DNA from: Flavobacteriales bacterium
Lineage (GTDB): Bacteria > Bacteroidota > Bacteroidia > Flavobacteriales > UBA1820
Assembly (NCBI GenBank): GCA_017620815.1
Contig: JAGAUI010000022.1
Span: 1 to 49,285 of the forward strand
Direction of reading: 5' to 3'
DNA length: 49,285 bases
The notes beneath the pieces are model-generated. The model did not search any database, was not told the origin of the DNA, and saw nothing but the letters and a program-made list of their open reading frames with translations. The position numbers were made by a program, and so were the translations under genes. Positions 27,154 through 35,454 of the stretch are shown here, piece by piece. How positions within the stretch are numbered: the stretch's first letter is position 1; each line of letters starts with the position of its first letter.

Positions 27154-28233
27154 TTATTCTTTTTTATCAAAATCACTGGAATAAGTATCATCAAAACTAT
27201 TCCAACCACGGGCTTTGAGTTCCACCACACTGCCATCTCTCAATACCAACTGACGAGGAGTGCCTTCGGGTGTAATATGACCTATAGGGCTAAGGTCTGG
27301 ATTCCCTTTTATAAGGTCATATTCAGAAAGAGGCATAGTAAAGAGAAGTTCATAGTCTTCACCTCCGCTTAATGCCACCATAGATGAATCTAGGGAGAAT
27401 TCGTCGGCTGTGGTTATCATCTGGGGGTCTTTGGGAATTTTTTCCTCATAGAGCTGAACACCCACACCAGACTCCTTGCATAGATGCAACACTTCCGAAG
27501 AAAGTCCATCTGATATATCTATCATAGATGTAGGGTGTACTCCCAGTTTCTCAAGCAATGGACGTATATCGGCTCTGGCTTCGGGTTTAAGCTGACGTTC
27601 TATAATGTATTGGTATGGGCTAAGGTCTGGTTGGGATTGAGGATTTACCTTCCATACTTCTTTTTCTCTACGCAATACTTGCAGTCCCATATATGCCGCC
27701 CCCAAATCTCCTGTAACTACCAGCAAGTCTCCAGCTTTGGCTCCGCTACGACGCACCTCGCTACCTTTTTCTGCATATCCCACCACAGTAATGGATATCA
27801 CCAGCCCTGTTGTAGATGACGTAGTATCTCCGCCTACTATATCTACCCCATAGACTTTTCCTGCCAGACGCATACCTTCATATAGTTCCTCTATCGCCTC
27901 TACAGTAAACCTAGACGAAACCGCTATCCCTACCAATATCTGTTCGGCAATACCGTTCATAGCACATATATCAGACACGTTCTCAACCACCGCCTTATAA
28001 CCTACGTGTTTAAGCGGGGTATATGAAAGGTCAAAATGTACTCCCTCTATGAGCATATCGGTAGAGATGAGAGTATGGCGGTCTCCACTATCCAAAACTG
28101 CCGCATCATCTCCTATGCCTAGCACACTAGATGGGTTTTTAAGCTCCACATATCGGGAGATATGCTCTATAAGTCCAAATTCTCCCAATGTAGATATAGG
28201 GGTAAGGCTCTGGGGTTTCTTTTCATCAAACAT
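27154..28233 (-). CDS. thiL: Thiamine-monophosphate kinase (359 aa)
   Basis: ATP-dependent phosphorylation of thiamine monophosphate to the diphosphate cofactor. The GIGDDAAVLDS and LISTDMLIEGVHFD motifs (about 42-68 from the chosen start) form the Mg/ATP site; GGDTTSS (about 116-122), DISDGLSSEV (about 219-228) and ALSGGEDYELLF (about 270-281) are typical of ThiL. The frame is open up to 28350, but residues before MFDEKK (28233) read through a C-rich stretch and the end of a small ORF and look noncoding, so the start at 28233 is preferred. No other thi genes are in the window. Confidence 0.93.
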   Translation of the reverse strand: MFDEKKPQSLTPISTLGEFGLIEHISRYVELKNPSSVLGIGDDAAVLDSGDRHTLISTDMLIEGVHFDLSYTPLKHVGYKAVVENVSDICAMNGIAEQILVGIAVSSRFTVEAIEELYEGMRLAGKVYGVDIVGGDTTSSTTGLVISITVVGYAEKGSEVRRSGAKAGDLLVVTGDLGAAYMGLQVLRREKEVWKVNPQSQPDLSPYQYIIERQLKPEARADIRPLLEKLGVHPTSMIDISDGLSSEVLHLCKESGVGVQLYEEKIPKDPQMITTADEFSLDSSMVALSGGEDYELLFTMPLSEYDLIKGNPDLSPIGHITPEGTPRQLVLRDGSVVELKARGWNSFDDTYSSDFDKKE

Positions 28234-28252
28234 CTCTATGTAAAATTTAAAT

Positions 28253-28267
28253 GGGTGGGTGGGCGGG
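28253..28267 (+). other. G-quadruplex motif in the gap before thiL
   Basis: GGGTGGGTGGGCGGG on the plus strand; the thiL message therefore carries the C-rich complement. It fills half of the 34-bp gap between the small ORF stop and the thiL ATG. The same loop bases (T, T, C) occur in a different order at 10709-10723. Confidence 0.8.
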
Positions 28268-28447
28268 TTAAAATTCGTTCCTATTTTTCCGTGCCCAATC
28301 TTTGGAGCGGGCACGGTCATATTTTTTAAGATTACGAGATATATGCACACATCCTATGGGGCGTGTGTGAGATTCTATTTCTTCACGTCTTGACTCTCTT
28401 TTGAGAGCTTTGAGTAAGCGTATGTTTATGTTTCTCTTTCCTTTCAA
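28268..28447 (-). CDS. Small basic protein between rpe and thiL (59 codons, TTG start)
   Basis: After the rpe stop, the same frame stays open for two codons, TTG (28447-28445) and 58 more codons to TAA at 28270-28268. The product begins KGKRNINIRLLKALKRES and ends RARSKDWARKNRNEF. It is strongly basic and probably helical at the start, with no Cys pairs or membrane segment. All five isoleucines are ATA, as in the neighbouring genes, which supports coding. It fits neatly between rpe (6-bp gap) and thiL (34-bp gap). Against: the start is TTG, no ATG exists, and its last codons overlap a sequence similar to the flank of the G-quadruplex at 10709. A nucleic-acid or ribosome-binding role is possible but not shown. 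Confidence 0.5.
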   Translation of the reverse strand: MKGKRNINIRLLKALKRESRREEIESHTRPIGCVHISRNLKKYDRARSKDWARKNRNEF

Positions 28448-28453
28448 TTGTCT

Positions 28454-29113
28454 TTACAGACCTTTGAGTATTTCTATGGCTCGCGAAGGATTCTCATGAC
28501 GGAACACATAGTTTCCTGCTACGAGCATATCGGCTCCTGCATCAAAGAGTTTTGAGGCATTATCTCCATTTACTCCTCCGTCTATTTCTATACGTGCCTT
28601 TGAGCCGCTTTTTTCTATCATCTCACGCAGTCTAGCTATCTTGGCATAGGTGTTTTCTATAAATTTCTGTCCACCAAATCCAGGGTTTACAGACATTATC
28701 AACACCCAATCCACATCACATATTATATCTTCCAGTACACTTACTGGTGTAGCAGGATTTATAGACACTCCTGCTTGTACTCCTTTTGCCTTAATCATTT
28801 GTACGGCACGGTGCAGGTGATGTGTCGCTTCGGCATGGATAGTAAGGATATCTGCTCCCAACTCTACAAAACGGTCTATGTAGCGTTCTGGTTCCACTAT
28901 CATTAGGTGTACGTCTAGAGGTTTGCTAGCACATTTATTTATACTATCCAGCACTGGCATACCATATGATATATTGGGGACAAATACACCATCCATTATA
29001 TCTATATGGAGATAATCTGCACCAGATGCATTCATAATCTCTACATCACGTCCTAGATGTGAGAAATCTGCCGAAAGCAGCGAAGGAGATATCAGTTTTT
29101 CTTTCATAATCAT
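28454..29113 (-). CDS. rpe: Ribulose-phosphate 3-epimerase (219 aa)
   Basis: Interconverts ribulose 5-phosphate and xylulose 5-phosphate in the pentose phosphate pathway. It has the TIM-barrel family sequence: ISPSLLSADF at the N-terminus, DYLHIDIMDGVFVPNIS (about 33-49, metal-binding His and Asp), DVHLMI, MSVNPGFGGQKFI (about 141-153), IEIDGGVN (about 175-182) and GADMLVAGNYVF. Length is normal. Met3 (29107) is an alternative start. It lies 8 bp downstream of argB. Confidence 0.96.
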   Translation of the reverse strand: MIMKEKLISPSLLSADFSHLGRDVEIMNASGADYLHIDIMDGVFVPNISYGMPVLDSINKCASKPLDVHLMIVEPERYIDRFVELGADILTIHAEATHHLHRAVQMIKAKGVQAGVSINPATPVSVLEDIICDVDWVLIMSVNPGFGGQKFIENTYAKIARLREMIEKSGSKARIEIDGGVNGDNASKLFDAGADMLVAGNYVFRHENPSRAIEILKGL

Positions 29114-29121
29114 ATAGTGAG

Positions 29122-29892
29122 TTACAATACTATTTCTGTGTGAGGAGCATTTTGGTCTGTGATATATGCAGGAGAAGTGATGATTACTTTTTTCACTCCT
29201 GCCTTAAGTGCTGCAAATGCGTTTTCCATCTTTGGCAGCATTCCACCAGAGATTACTCCACTTTCTTTAAGAGAGGCATATACAGCAGTATCTATATGAG
29301 GGATGACACTAGTATCATCATCGGGACAGGAGAGTACTCCGTCTTTTTCAAAACAGAATATAAGCTCCACGTCTTCCAGTGATGCCACGCCACACGCCAC
29401 AGACGAAGCTACTGTATCGGCATTGGTATTGAGCAGAGTACCGTTTCCATCATGTGTTATAGCACAGAATACTGGTGTAAAACCAGCATCGGTAAGTTTT
29501 TTTATAGCAGCCGCATCTACTCTATCCACATCACCCACATATCCATAGTCTATGTCTTTATTTATACGTTTATGGGATGTGATAGAACCCGCATCGGCAC
29601 CAGAAAGACCTATGGCATTACAACCATGAGACTGGAGGGCTGCCACCACGTTTTTATTTATAAGTCCAGCATAGACCATAGTTACCACATCTAGTGTAGG
29701 GCGGTCTGTAACGCGACGTCCTCCTACCATAACAGTCTCTATTCCTAGTTTTTGGGATATCTGTGTAGCTATTTTACCACCACCATGGATAAGGATTTTA
29801 CTACCCTCCATACAGGCAAAATCTCTTTGGAAAGCTTCCAATGCGGTCGTGTTATCTATCACGTTACCGCCTATTTTTATAACCTTTATCAT
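29122..29892 (-). CDS. argB: Acetylglutamate kinase-type amino acid kinase (256 aa)
   Basis: Phosphorylates N-acylglutamate in arginine biosynthesis. Motifs are VIKIGGNVID at the N-terminus (catalytic Lys), LIHGGGK (phosphate binding), VGGRRVTD (about 58-65, acylglutamate site), GLSGADAG, and MLPKMENAFAALKAGV near the C-terminus. Some Bacteroides relatives act on succinylated rather than acetylated intermediates, and this cannot be judged here. Met at 29901 is upstream in frame, but ATG at 29892 gives the usual N-terminus and the longer start lies inside the -7 box. It is the only arginine gene in the window. Confidence 0.9.
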   Translation of the reverse strand: MIKVIKIGGNVIDNTTALEAFQRDFACMEGSKILIHGGGKIATQISQKLGIETVMVGGRRVTDRPTLDVVTMVYAGLINKNVVAALQSHGCNAIGLSGADAGSITSHKRINKDIDYGYVGDVDRVDAAAIKKLTDAGFTPVFCAITHDGNGTLLNTNADTVASSVACGVASLEDVELIFCFEKDGVLSCPDDDTSVIPHIDTAVYASLKESGVISGGMLPKMENAFAALKAGVKKVIITSPAYITDQNAPHTEIVL

Positions 29893-29898
29893 AATGTA

Positions 29899-29929
29899 CA
29901 AATGTATGATTATCCTCTGTAAAAACCAA
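29899..29929 (-). promoter_or_regulatory. Promoter directly before argB
   Basis: On the minus strand TTG (29929-29927), 20 bases, then TACATTTG (29906-29899): a full -33/-7 match. The box ends 6 bp from the argB ATG, so the message would have almost no leader. Confidence 0.6.
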
Positions 29930-29941
29930 TTAAAAAAACAC

Positions 29942-30676
29942 TTATTCTCCCGTTGCCAGTGTGGCTACAGCTATTTGCTTCACACCTGCCTCTCTTAACA
30001 CCTTCACTGCCGATGCCATGGTAGCCCCCGTTGTAAGCACATCATCCACTATGATTACCCTCTTACCCACTAGTGTATGACACGATTCTTTCAATGAAAA
30101 AATCCCCTCTGCATTCTCCCAACGCTCACTACGTCCTAGATGTGCTTGGGCAGTAGTGCGACTGCACCTTTCCAACGCTTCGTTTATCTCTATGGGATAT
30201 TTATGTACTATTCCTTTGCACATCTGCATCGCTTGATTATACCCTCTTTCTTTTTCTCTAGATGGGTGCAATGGTATAGGTATGATATAATCATATCCTT
30301 TCCATCTTTCAGCCTTGGATAGTTCTTCTCCTACCAGCTCTCCTGCCCATAGTGCCAAATCGCAGCGATGATGATACTTAAAAGCCTCTACCACCCTTCC
30401 CGCAAATCCTTCGTGGGTATAGACACATAGAGCCATAGCCTGCAAAGGAGTTCCTGTGAGCCTATGCAGTTTCTGTTCTATGGGATTGGACGGCAAGAGA
30501 GCAAAATCTGTGTACATAACTTGGGATAAACACGACTCACACACTAGAGTTCTCCCGTCTATAACCTGCCCACATACAGCACATTTTCTAGGCATGAGGA
30601 CATCCCATATAGAACATAAAAAGTCCCAAAAAGGAACGAAAAAGGCGTTTTTTGAAAAATTCATAAAAATTTCCAT
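29942..30676 (-). CDS. comF: ComF family phosphoribosyltransferase-like protein (244 aa)
   Basis: A cytoplasmic protein linked in other bacteria to DNA uptake or to DNA processing. An N-terminal zinc ribbon has Cys32, Cys35, Cys46 and Cys49 (CAVC...CESC). The C-terminal PRTase domain has the PRPP-binding-like motif VIIVDDVLTTGATM (about 206-219), with YDYIIPIPLHPSREKERGYNQA (with breaks, about 127-147) typical of ComF. Full length. Met5 (30664) is a possible alternative start. It is first in the minus-strand cluster and divergent from pgi. Confidence 0.92.
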   Translation of the reverse strand: MEIFMNFSKNAFFVPFWDFLCSIWDVLMPRKCAVCGQVIDGRTLVCESCLSQVMYTDFALLPSNPIEQKLHRLTGTPLQAMALCVYTHEGFAGRVVEAFKYHHRCDLALWAGELVGEELSKAERWKGYDYIIPIPLHPSREKERGYNQAMQMCKGIVHKYPIEINEALERCSRTTAQAHLGRSERWENAEGIFSLKESCHTLVGKRVIIVDDVLTTGATMASAVKVLREAGVKQIAVATLATGE

Positions 30677-30687
30677 TATCAGATATG

Positions 30688-30695
30688 CAAATTTA
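30688..30695 (-). promoter_or_regulatory. Putative -7 box of comF
   Basis: On the minus strand TAAATTTG matches TAnnTTTG and lies 11 bp before the ATG at 30676. No -33 TTG at 19-21 bp. Confidence 0.4.
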
Positions 30696-30749
30696 GTTTT
30701 TTATATTACTTTTAAACCCTCAAAATAACATTTCAGAAAAAATATTATT

Positions 30750-32402
30750 ATGGCTCTTAAAAACATCAATCCTACTACTACAGCGGCATGGGAAGCACTG
30801 GACGAACACATCTGCACACTAGATGAAACGTCTCTTTCAGAACTATTTGCAGCAGATGCTTCACGTTTTGACCGTTATCATATCACACACGGTGACATAC
30901 TGGTTGACTTCTCCAAAAACCTAGTTACCGACGAAACCATGAAACTTCTTTATTCTCTGGCAGACGAGACAGAATTACGCGATGCCATAGAAAAGATGTT
31001 TACAGGAGATAAAATTAACCAGACCGAAGGTCGTGCTGTGCTACATACTGCTCTACGCAACCGTGCCAATACTCCTGTTATGGTGGACGGAGTGGACGTT
31101 ATGCCAGCAGTAAATGCCGTACTGGGACAGATGAAAAACTTCTGTGAGAAAGTTATATCTGGACAGTGGAAAGGATACACAGGAAAAGAGATTACCGATG
31201 TCGTAAATATAGGTATAGGTGGTTCAGACCTAGGACCTCTTATGGTTACCGAAGCTCTTAAACACTACCGTACACGTCTTAATATGCACTTTGTGTCAAA
31301 TGTAGATGGCACTCACATAGCCGAAACATTAAAAGGCCTAGACCCTGCCACTACACTGTTCATAATCGCCTCAAAGACTTTCACCACACAGGAGACTATG
31401 ACCAATGCACACACCGCCAAAGACTGGTTCCTTTCTAGCGGTGCCACACAAGAAGATGTTGCCAAACATTTTGTAGCACTATCTACCAATGCTGACGAGG
31501 TTTCAAAATTTGGTATAGACACTGCCAATATGTTTGAATTCTGGGATTGGGTAGGTGGTCGTTACTCACTATGGAGTGCGATAGGTCTTTCTATAGCATT
31601 GGCTATAGGATTTGATAAATTTGAAGAACTGCTTTGTGGGGCTCACGATATGGACTGCCACTTCCGCAATACTGAATGGGATAAAAACATACCTGTTACT
31701 CTAGCCTTGCTAGGAATATGGTACACAAACTTCTTTGAAGCAGAAACAGAAGTAATACTACCATATGACCAATACCTACATCGTTTTTCTGCTTATTTCC
31801 AACAAGGAAATATGGAATCAAACGGTAAATCAATAGACCGCGATGGTCAGCCACTAGACTACCAGAGTGGGCCTATCATATGGGGTGAACCAGGAACCAA
31901 TGGTCAGCATGCTTTCTATCAGCTCATACACCAAGGAACCAAACTTATCCCTGCCGATTTCCTTGCTCCAGCACAGACTCTTAACCCAGTAGGTGACCAC
32001 CATATGAAACTTCTATCCAATTTCTTTGCACAGACAGAAGCATTGGCATTCGGTAAAGACGAGGAAACAGTAGTTGCAGAACTAGTAAAAGCAGGTAAGA
32101 GTGAAGAGGAGATAGCATTCCTTAAAGAATACAAGATATTTGACGGAAATCGCCCTACCAACTCTATCCTCTTCAAACGCCTCACCCCTTATGTTCTAGG
32201 ACAGTTGGTAGCTATGTATGAACACAAGATTTTCACTCAGGGTGTTATATGGAACATATTCTCATTTGACCAGTGGGGTGTGGAACTAGGCAAACAGCTA
32301 GCAGGACGTATCCTTCCAGAACTAGCTGGCGATGAGCCTATAAGCTCTCACGATAGCTCTACAAATGGGCTTATCAATGCTTATAAACAGATGAGAAAAT
32401 AA
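30750..32402 (+). CDS. pgi: Glucose-6-phosphate isomerase (550 aa)
   Basis: Interconverts glucose 6-phosphate and fructose 6-phosphate in glycolysis and gluconeogenesis. The PGI family blocks are clear: [14 protein letters not shown] (about 152-165), [17 protein letters not shown] (about 204-220), [12 protein letters not shown] (about 269-280), [18 protein letters not shown] (about 379-396) with catalytic Glu/His candidates, and [14 protein letters not shown] near the C-terminus. This is the long (E. coli-like) form. It is divergent from comF. A weak TACTTTTA at 30707-30714 could be its -7 box. Confidence 0.98.
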   Translation: MALKNINPTTTAAWEALDEHICTLDETSLSELFAADASRFDRYHITHGDILVDFSKNLVTDETMKLLYSLADETELRDAIEKMFTGDKINQTEGRAVLHTALRNRANTPVMVDGVDVMPAVNAVLGQMKNFCEKVISGQWKGYTGKEITDVVNIGIGGSDLGPLMVTEALKHYRTRLNMHFVSNVDGTHIAETLKGLDPATTLFIIASKTFTTQETMTNAHTAKDWFLSSGATQEDVAKHFVALSTNADEVSKFGIDTANMFEFWDWVGGRYSLWSAIGLSIALAIGFDKFEELLCGAHDMDCHFRNTEWDKNIPVTLALLGIWYTNFFEAETEVILPYDQYLHRFSAYFQQGNMESNGKSIDRDGQPLDYQSGPIIWGEPGTNGQHAFYQLIHQGTKLIPADFLAPAQTLNPVGDHHMKLLSNFFAQTEALAFGKDEETVVAELVKAGKSEEEIAFLKEYKIFDGNRPTNSILFKRLTPYVLGQLVAMYEHKIFTQGVIWNIFSFDQWGVELGKQLAGRILPELAGDEPISSHDSSTNGLINAYKQMRK

Positions 32403-32448
32403 TTTTAATCATAAAAATTCATATTTTACAAACAAATATCATATCACT

Positions 32449-33753
32449 ATGCTTAAATCATTTATAAAGTATTTATGCCTGCTATGTGGAGTAGCACTTA
32501 CCATTGTTTCCTGTTCCAAAGGCGACGGAAGCTATGAAGGAACCATAATCCTCAAAACTGCTCCAGTAGACTATATCCTAGTAGGTGAAAGTATGGCAGT
32601 AAAGGTAGAGTTAACCCCTGCCGACCTCAAAGTAAAATTCACTAGTGAAAACCCCAAAGTAGCTACAGTAAATGGCAACGGTATAGTAACCGCCGTAGGT
32701 GGTGGTGTTACCAATATCACTATATCGGCAGTGGACAATCCTCAGATATCCACTAGCTACAGACTAACCGTTAAACCTCTTTACACCGCTCCTGCCAATA
32801 CAGGATTTAAACAAGTAGGCTACATACCTTACTATCGTACTGTCACTGCCAGCGGCATTCCAGACAGTAAACTCAAAATGATGGACGTAGTATGCTATGC
32901 TTTTGCTCATATAAATGAGACAACTCTTATGCCTGAAATACAGGAACCTTCCAAACTTAAAACACTAGCCTCACGTTGTAAGGCATTGGGAGTAAAATGT
33001 ATGCTATCATTTGGTGTGAACTCCAAAAAATCTATGGTCAAAATGGCCTCAAGTAAAGAGACTCGCGACAAATTTGCAGATGAACTCATAAAAATGGTAA
33101 AACAGTATGACCTAGACGGACTAGATAACGACTGGGAATACCCTTCTACTTCTGATGGTAGTGCCCAGACCAATCTAGAGCTTATGAAACGTCTAAGCGC
33201 ATACTGCCATGACCCTGCGGTTAATAAACTGCTTACTATGGCTATCACTCCTGCTATTTACATGGGTGGTTATGCCGAAGGTGTACTAGATGCTCTACAC
33301 CAGTATGTGGATTGGTATAATGTGATGGTATATGGTTGGGCAGCAGGAGAAAGCGAGATAGGTATGTATCCTACCGTTATGTCAAAACTGGAAAAAAGTT
33401 ACAATTACTACATCAATACTCGTAAGATGCCTACTTCCAAATATCTTACAGGTATAGGTTGTTATGGTAATCCATCTGGTATATCATCATCGGGTAGAAC
33501 ACTTACATATGCATCTATCGTTAACCAAGACCCTGCCAACTCTCAAAAGAACGAAGCCGTAGTGGTTTCTTCTTCACACCCTGGACAGCCTTTTACTATC
33601 TATTATGATGGTCAGCCTCTCGTTGCACAGAAGACCACTTGGAGTATGGATAGAAAGCTAGGAGGTATGATGTACTGGGAAGTAGCACAAGATAAACACG
33701 ATGACCACTCACTCATCAAAGCATCAAACGATGCCCAAGGTCGCTCATACTAA
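32449..33753 (+). CDS. GH18 family lipoprotein with Big_2-like domain (434 aa)
   Basis: This is an exported lipoprotein with Cys22 in the lipobox (TIVSCSKG). Residues about 30-110 form a bacterial Ig-like (Big_2) domain (VGESMAVKVELTP, NPKVATVNGNGIVTAVGGG). The rest is a GH18 barrel (about 118-430) starting VGYIPYYR. The catalytic strand is LDGLDNDWEYP, giving the DxxDxDxE set with acid Glu230; an Asn stands where most members have a hydrophobic residue. GH18 enzymes cut chitin or the beta-1,4-GlcNAc core of N-glycans (endo-beta-N-acetylglucosaminidase). Which applies here is open. It lies 46 bp after pgi and ends at a strong terminator. Confidence 0.9.
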   Translation: MLKSFIKYLCLLCGVALTIVSCSKGDGSYEGTIILKTAPVDYILVGESMAVKVELTPADLKVKFTSENPKVATVNGNGIVTAVGGGVTNITISAVDNPQISTSYRLTVKPLYTAPANTGFKQVGYIPYYRTVTASGIPDSKLKMMDVVCYAFAHINETTLMPEIQEPSKLKTLASRCKALGVKCMLSFGVNSKKSMVKMASSKETRDKFADELIKMVKQYDLDGLDNDWEYPSTSDGSAQTNLELMKRLSAYCHDPAVNKLLTMAITPAIYMGGYAEGVLDALHQYVDWYNVMVYGWAAGESEIGMYPTVMSKLEKSYNYYINTRKMPTSKYLTGIGCYGNPSGISSSGRTLTYASIVNQDPANSQKNEAVVVSSSHPGQPFTIYYDGQPLVAQKTTWSMDRKLGGMMYWEVAQDKHDDHSLIKASNDAQGRSY

Positions 33754-33775
33754 TTTTACATTCATATAAATCATT

Positions 33776-33805
33776 CACCCCCGCCACAGGCGGGGGTGTT
33801 TTTTT
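33776..33805 (+). terminator. Intrinsic terminator after the GH18 gene
   Basis: A 10-bp GC stem (33776-33785 with 33789-33798, loop ACA) is followed by seven T (33799-33805). It is 22 bp after the stop. Confidence 0.95.
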
Positions 33806-33851
33806 ATCGGGAGAAAGTCCATACATTTGCTCATAATTATTTATCCATACT

Positions 33852-34334
33852 ATGAATGATATAAATTTACTAGATACCCCTACCCTCCAGTGCCAATGGA
33901 TACGCTCTACATTTATAGAACAGGTACCACAACTAGTAGCAGATGGTTATACTATGATAGCATACATGGTCATAGCACAGGGCATAGAAACTATGGGAGC
34001 ATTTATAGATAAAAAACCTTTTAAAGCTCGCGGACAGGGAGCTGCACGTTTTGCTTTGGCACTGGAAAAATTATTTCCAGATAGATATTCGGCATTTAAT
34101 AGACGAGACTTCCTCTACCAAAACCTACGCGGTAACCTCACGCATCTTTCTGTGGGCAGTCCCTACATAGTATTAGGAAGCAGAAAAGATAATGTAAAAC
34201 ACCTATGGGTGGAGAATAAAAAAACTTCGATAGTGATAGAAGATTTATTGGATGATTTTACATCGGCATGGGAGAGAGTGATTCAAATGATAGAGAGTGG
34301 AGTGTTAAAAACCAAACCACTGGTAAAAGGTTAG
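33852..34334 (+). CDS. Uncharacterised protein, possible HEPN-like fold (160 aa)
   Basis: I do not recognise the family. The protein has no signal peptide or membrane segment and appears mostly helical: helices at about 13-55, 62-75, 84-96 and 126-150. RGNLTH (Arg93, His98) at the end of a helix fits the R-x4-6-H signature of HEPN domains, and the helix-turn before it (FNRRDFLYQNL) is compatible with that fold. This is a weak pattern-based suggestion. No nucleotidyltransferase (MNT) partner lies beside it, unlike HEPN/MNT toxin-antitoxin pairs. It stands alone between two strong terminators, so it has its own promoter, which I could not identify. Confidence 0.6.
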   Translation: MNDINLLDTPTLQCQWIRSTFIEQVPQLVADGYTMIAYMVIAQGIETMGAFIDKKPFKARGQGAARFALALEKLFPDRYSAFNRRDFLYQNLRGNLTHLSVGSPYIVLGSRKDNVKHLWVENKKTSIVIEDLLDDFTSAWERVIQMIESGVLKTKPLVKG

Positions 34335-34340
34335 AAACTA

Positions 34341-34387
34341 GGCGACCTAAAAAGCGGCACCCTGCGGGTGCCGCTTTTTAGGTCGCC
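34341..34387. terminator. Bidirectional terminator, 22-bp perfect stem
   Basis: Bases 34341-34362 pair perfectly with 34366-34387 (loop TGC). An internal A5/T5 stretch lies on each side of a GC-rich tip (GCGGCACCC). It separates the convergent HEPN-like gene and oxyR and ends 7 bp from each stop. Confidence 0.9.
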
Positions 34388-34394
34388 ATCGTCA

Positions 34395-35330
34395 TCACAC
34401 GTCTAGTGGACTTGTTATCCTAGTCTGCTCATAGACTATCATCGCACGAATGATACCTCGTATGGTTGTTATAAGAGATTGGTTTACTTTATGACGTAGG
34501 CTGTCCTGCATATGTATAAGACTTATCTGTCGTGAAGGTGTAGGAGATATGAAATCTCGCAACATCTCACGGTCTGCCTCTGGAAGAGTAAGCGTGTTGA
34601 GATAAGGCAAGACTGTATTTCCAAAACCCTCCTTGGATAGCTCTACCAACGTCTGGAAATTACCAGTAGATAGTCCAAATTTCTGTTCTATAGCAGATGA
34701 CTCACTACACAGGCTCAATACATTGTTACGGAAACAATGTCCTCTCTCTAGCAATAGCAGAGGTTCGCTAGTAATCATAGTAGGGTCTATCACCTTTTCT
34801 GTCCTCATCGCCGAATCACGATTGAGGAATACCAGCATAGGTTCGTCATAGAGCGGATGTTCTACTACTGCCTCTTCACGCAATGGAGTAGCTGCTATAC
34901 CTGCATCTATCTGCCCAGCACGCAACGCCATAATCATAGATGAAGTCTGTAACTCCTCTATGTGTAGTTTTAATTTAGGATAGCGTTTGGTGTAGGTTCT
35001 TAAAAATAGAGGCAAAAGAGTTGGCATTACGCTAGGTATTATACCCAGACGATACTCACCTACCACGTCTTCTTTCTGTTCATCCACTATGTCCTTGATG
35101 CGGGTACTTTCACTTATCACACGTCCCACTTGTGATATGAGTTTCTCCCCTATAGGTGTAAGGGTGATAGGCTTACGAGTACGGTCAAATATCTGCACAC
35201 CTAGTTCATCTTCTAGTTTCTGAACTTGCATAGAGAGTGTAGGTTGAGTAACATAGCACTTTTCGGCGGCAGTGGTAAAGCTACCATAACGTGCCACTGC
35301 CATAATGTATTGTAATTGTGTGATAGTCAT
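34395..35330 (-). CDS. oxyR: OxyR-type LysR family peroxide regulator (311 aa)
   Basis: A transcription regulator that senses hydrogen peroxide. The N-terminal winged helix-turn-helix (1-60) has the LysR sequence AEKCYVTQPTLSMQVQKLE. The C-terminal sensor domain has two cysteines at exactly 199 and 208 (GHCFRNNVLSLCSE), the same numbering as the redox pair of E. coli OxyR, which argues for a true OxyR. Also present are LLLLERGHC and TLVELSKEGFGNTVLPYL. Targets are not evident here, although msrBA nearby is an oxidative repair gene. No dps, kat or ahp gene is in the window. Confidence 0.92.
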   Translation of the reverse strand: MTITQLQYIMAVARYGSFTTAAEKCYVTQPTLSMQVQKLEDELGVQIFDRTRKPITLTPIGEKLISQVGRVISESTRIKDIVDEQKEDVVGEYRLGIIPSVMPTLLPLFLRTYTKRYPKLKLHIEELQTSSMIMALRAGQIDAGIAATPLREEAVVEHPLYDEPMLVFLNRDSAMRTEKVIDPTMITSEPLLLLERGHCFRNNVLSLCSESSAIEQKFGLSTGNFQTLVELSKEGFGNTVLPYLNTLTLPEADREMLRDFISPTPSRQISLIHMQDSLRHKVNQSLITTIRGIIRAMIVYEQTRITSPLDV

Positions 35331-35397
35331 AGTAACAACATTTGATATGGCTAATGTACGGCATTATTTTCACATTTGTTTCTTTTTTTCTTAAAAT

Positions 35398-35430
35398 TTT
35401 GGGCAGTAGAGTATCCAATCTTTATCTTTA
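35398..35430 (+). promoter_or_regulatory. Promoter of the GWxTD gene
   Basis: TTTG at 35398-35401, 21 bases, then TATCTTTA at 35423-35430 (7 of 8 positions of the -7 consensus counting free bases). The leader to the ATG at 35455 is about 20 bases. Confidence 0.5.
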
Positions 35431-35454
35431 ATTTAAGAACTACACCCAGCCTCT

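Noticed and set aside
28234-28350. Longer thiL start
   Set aside because: The extension translates the C-rich quadruplex complement (NPPTHP) and overlaps the small ORF; the ThiL family begins near MFDEKK.
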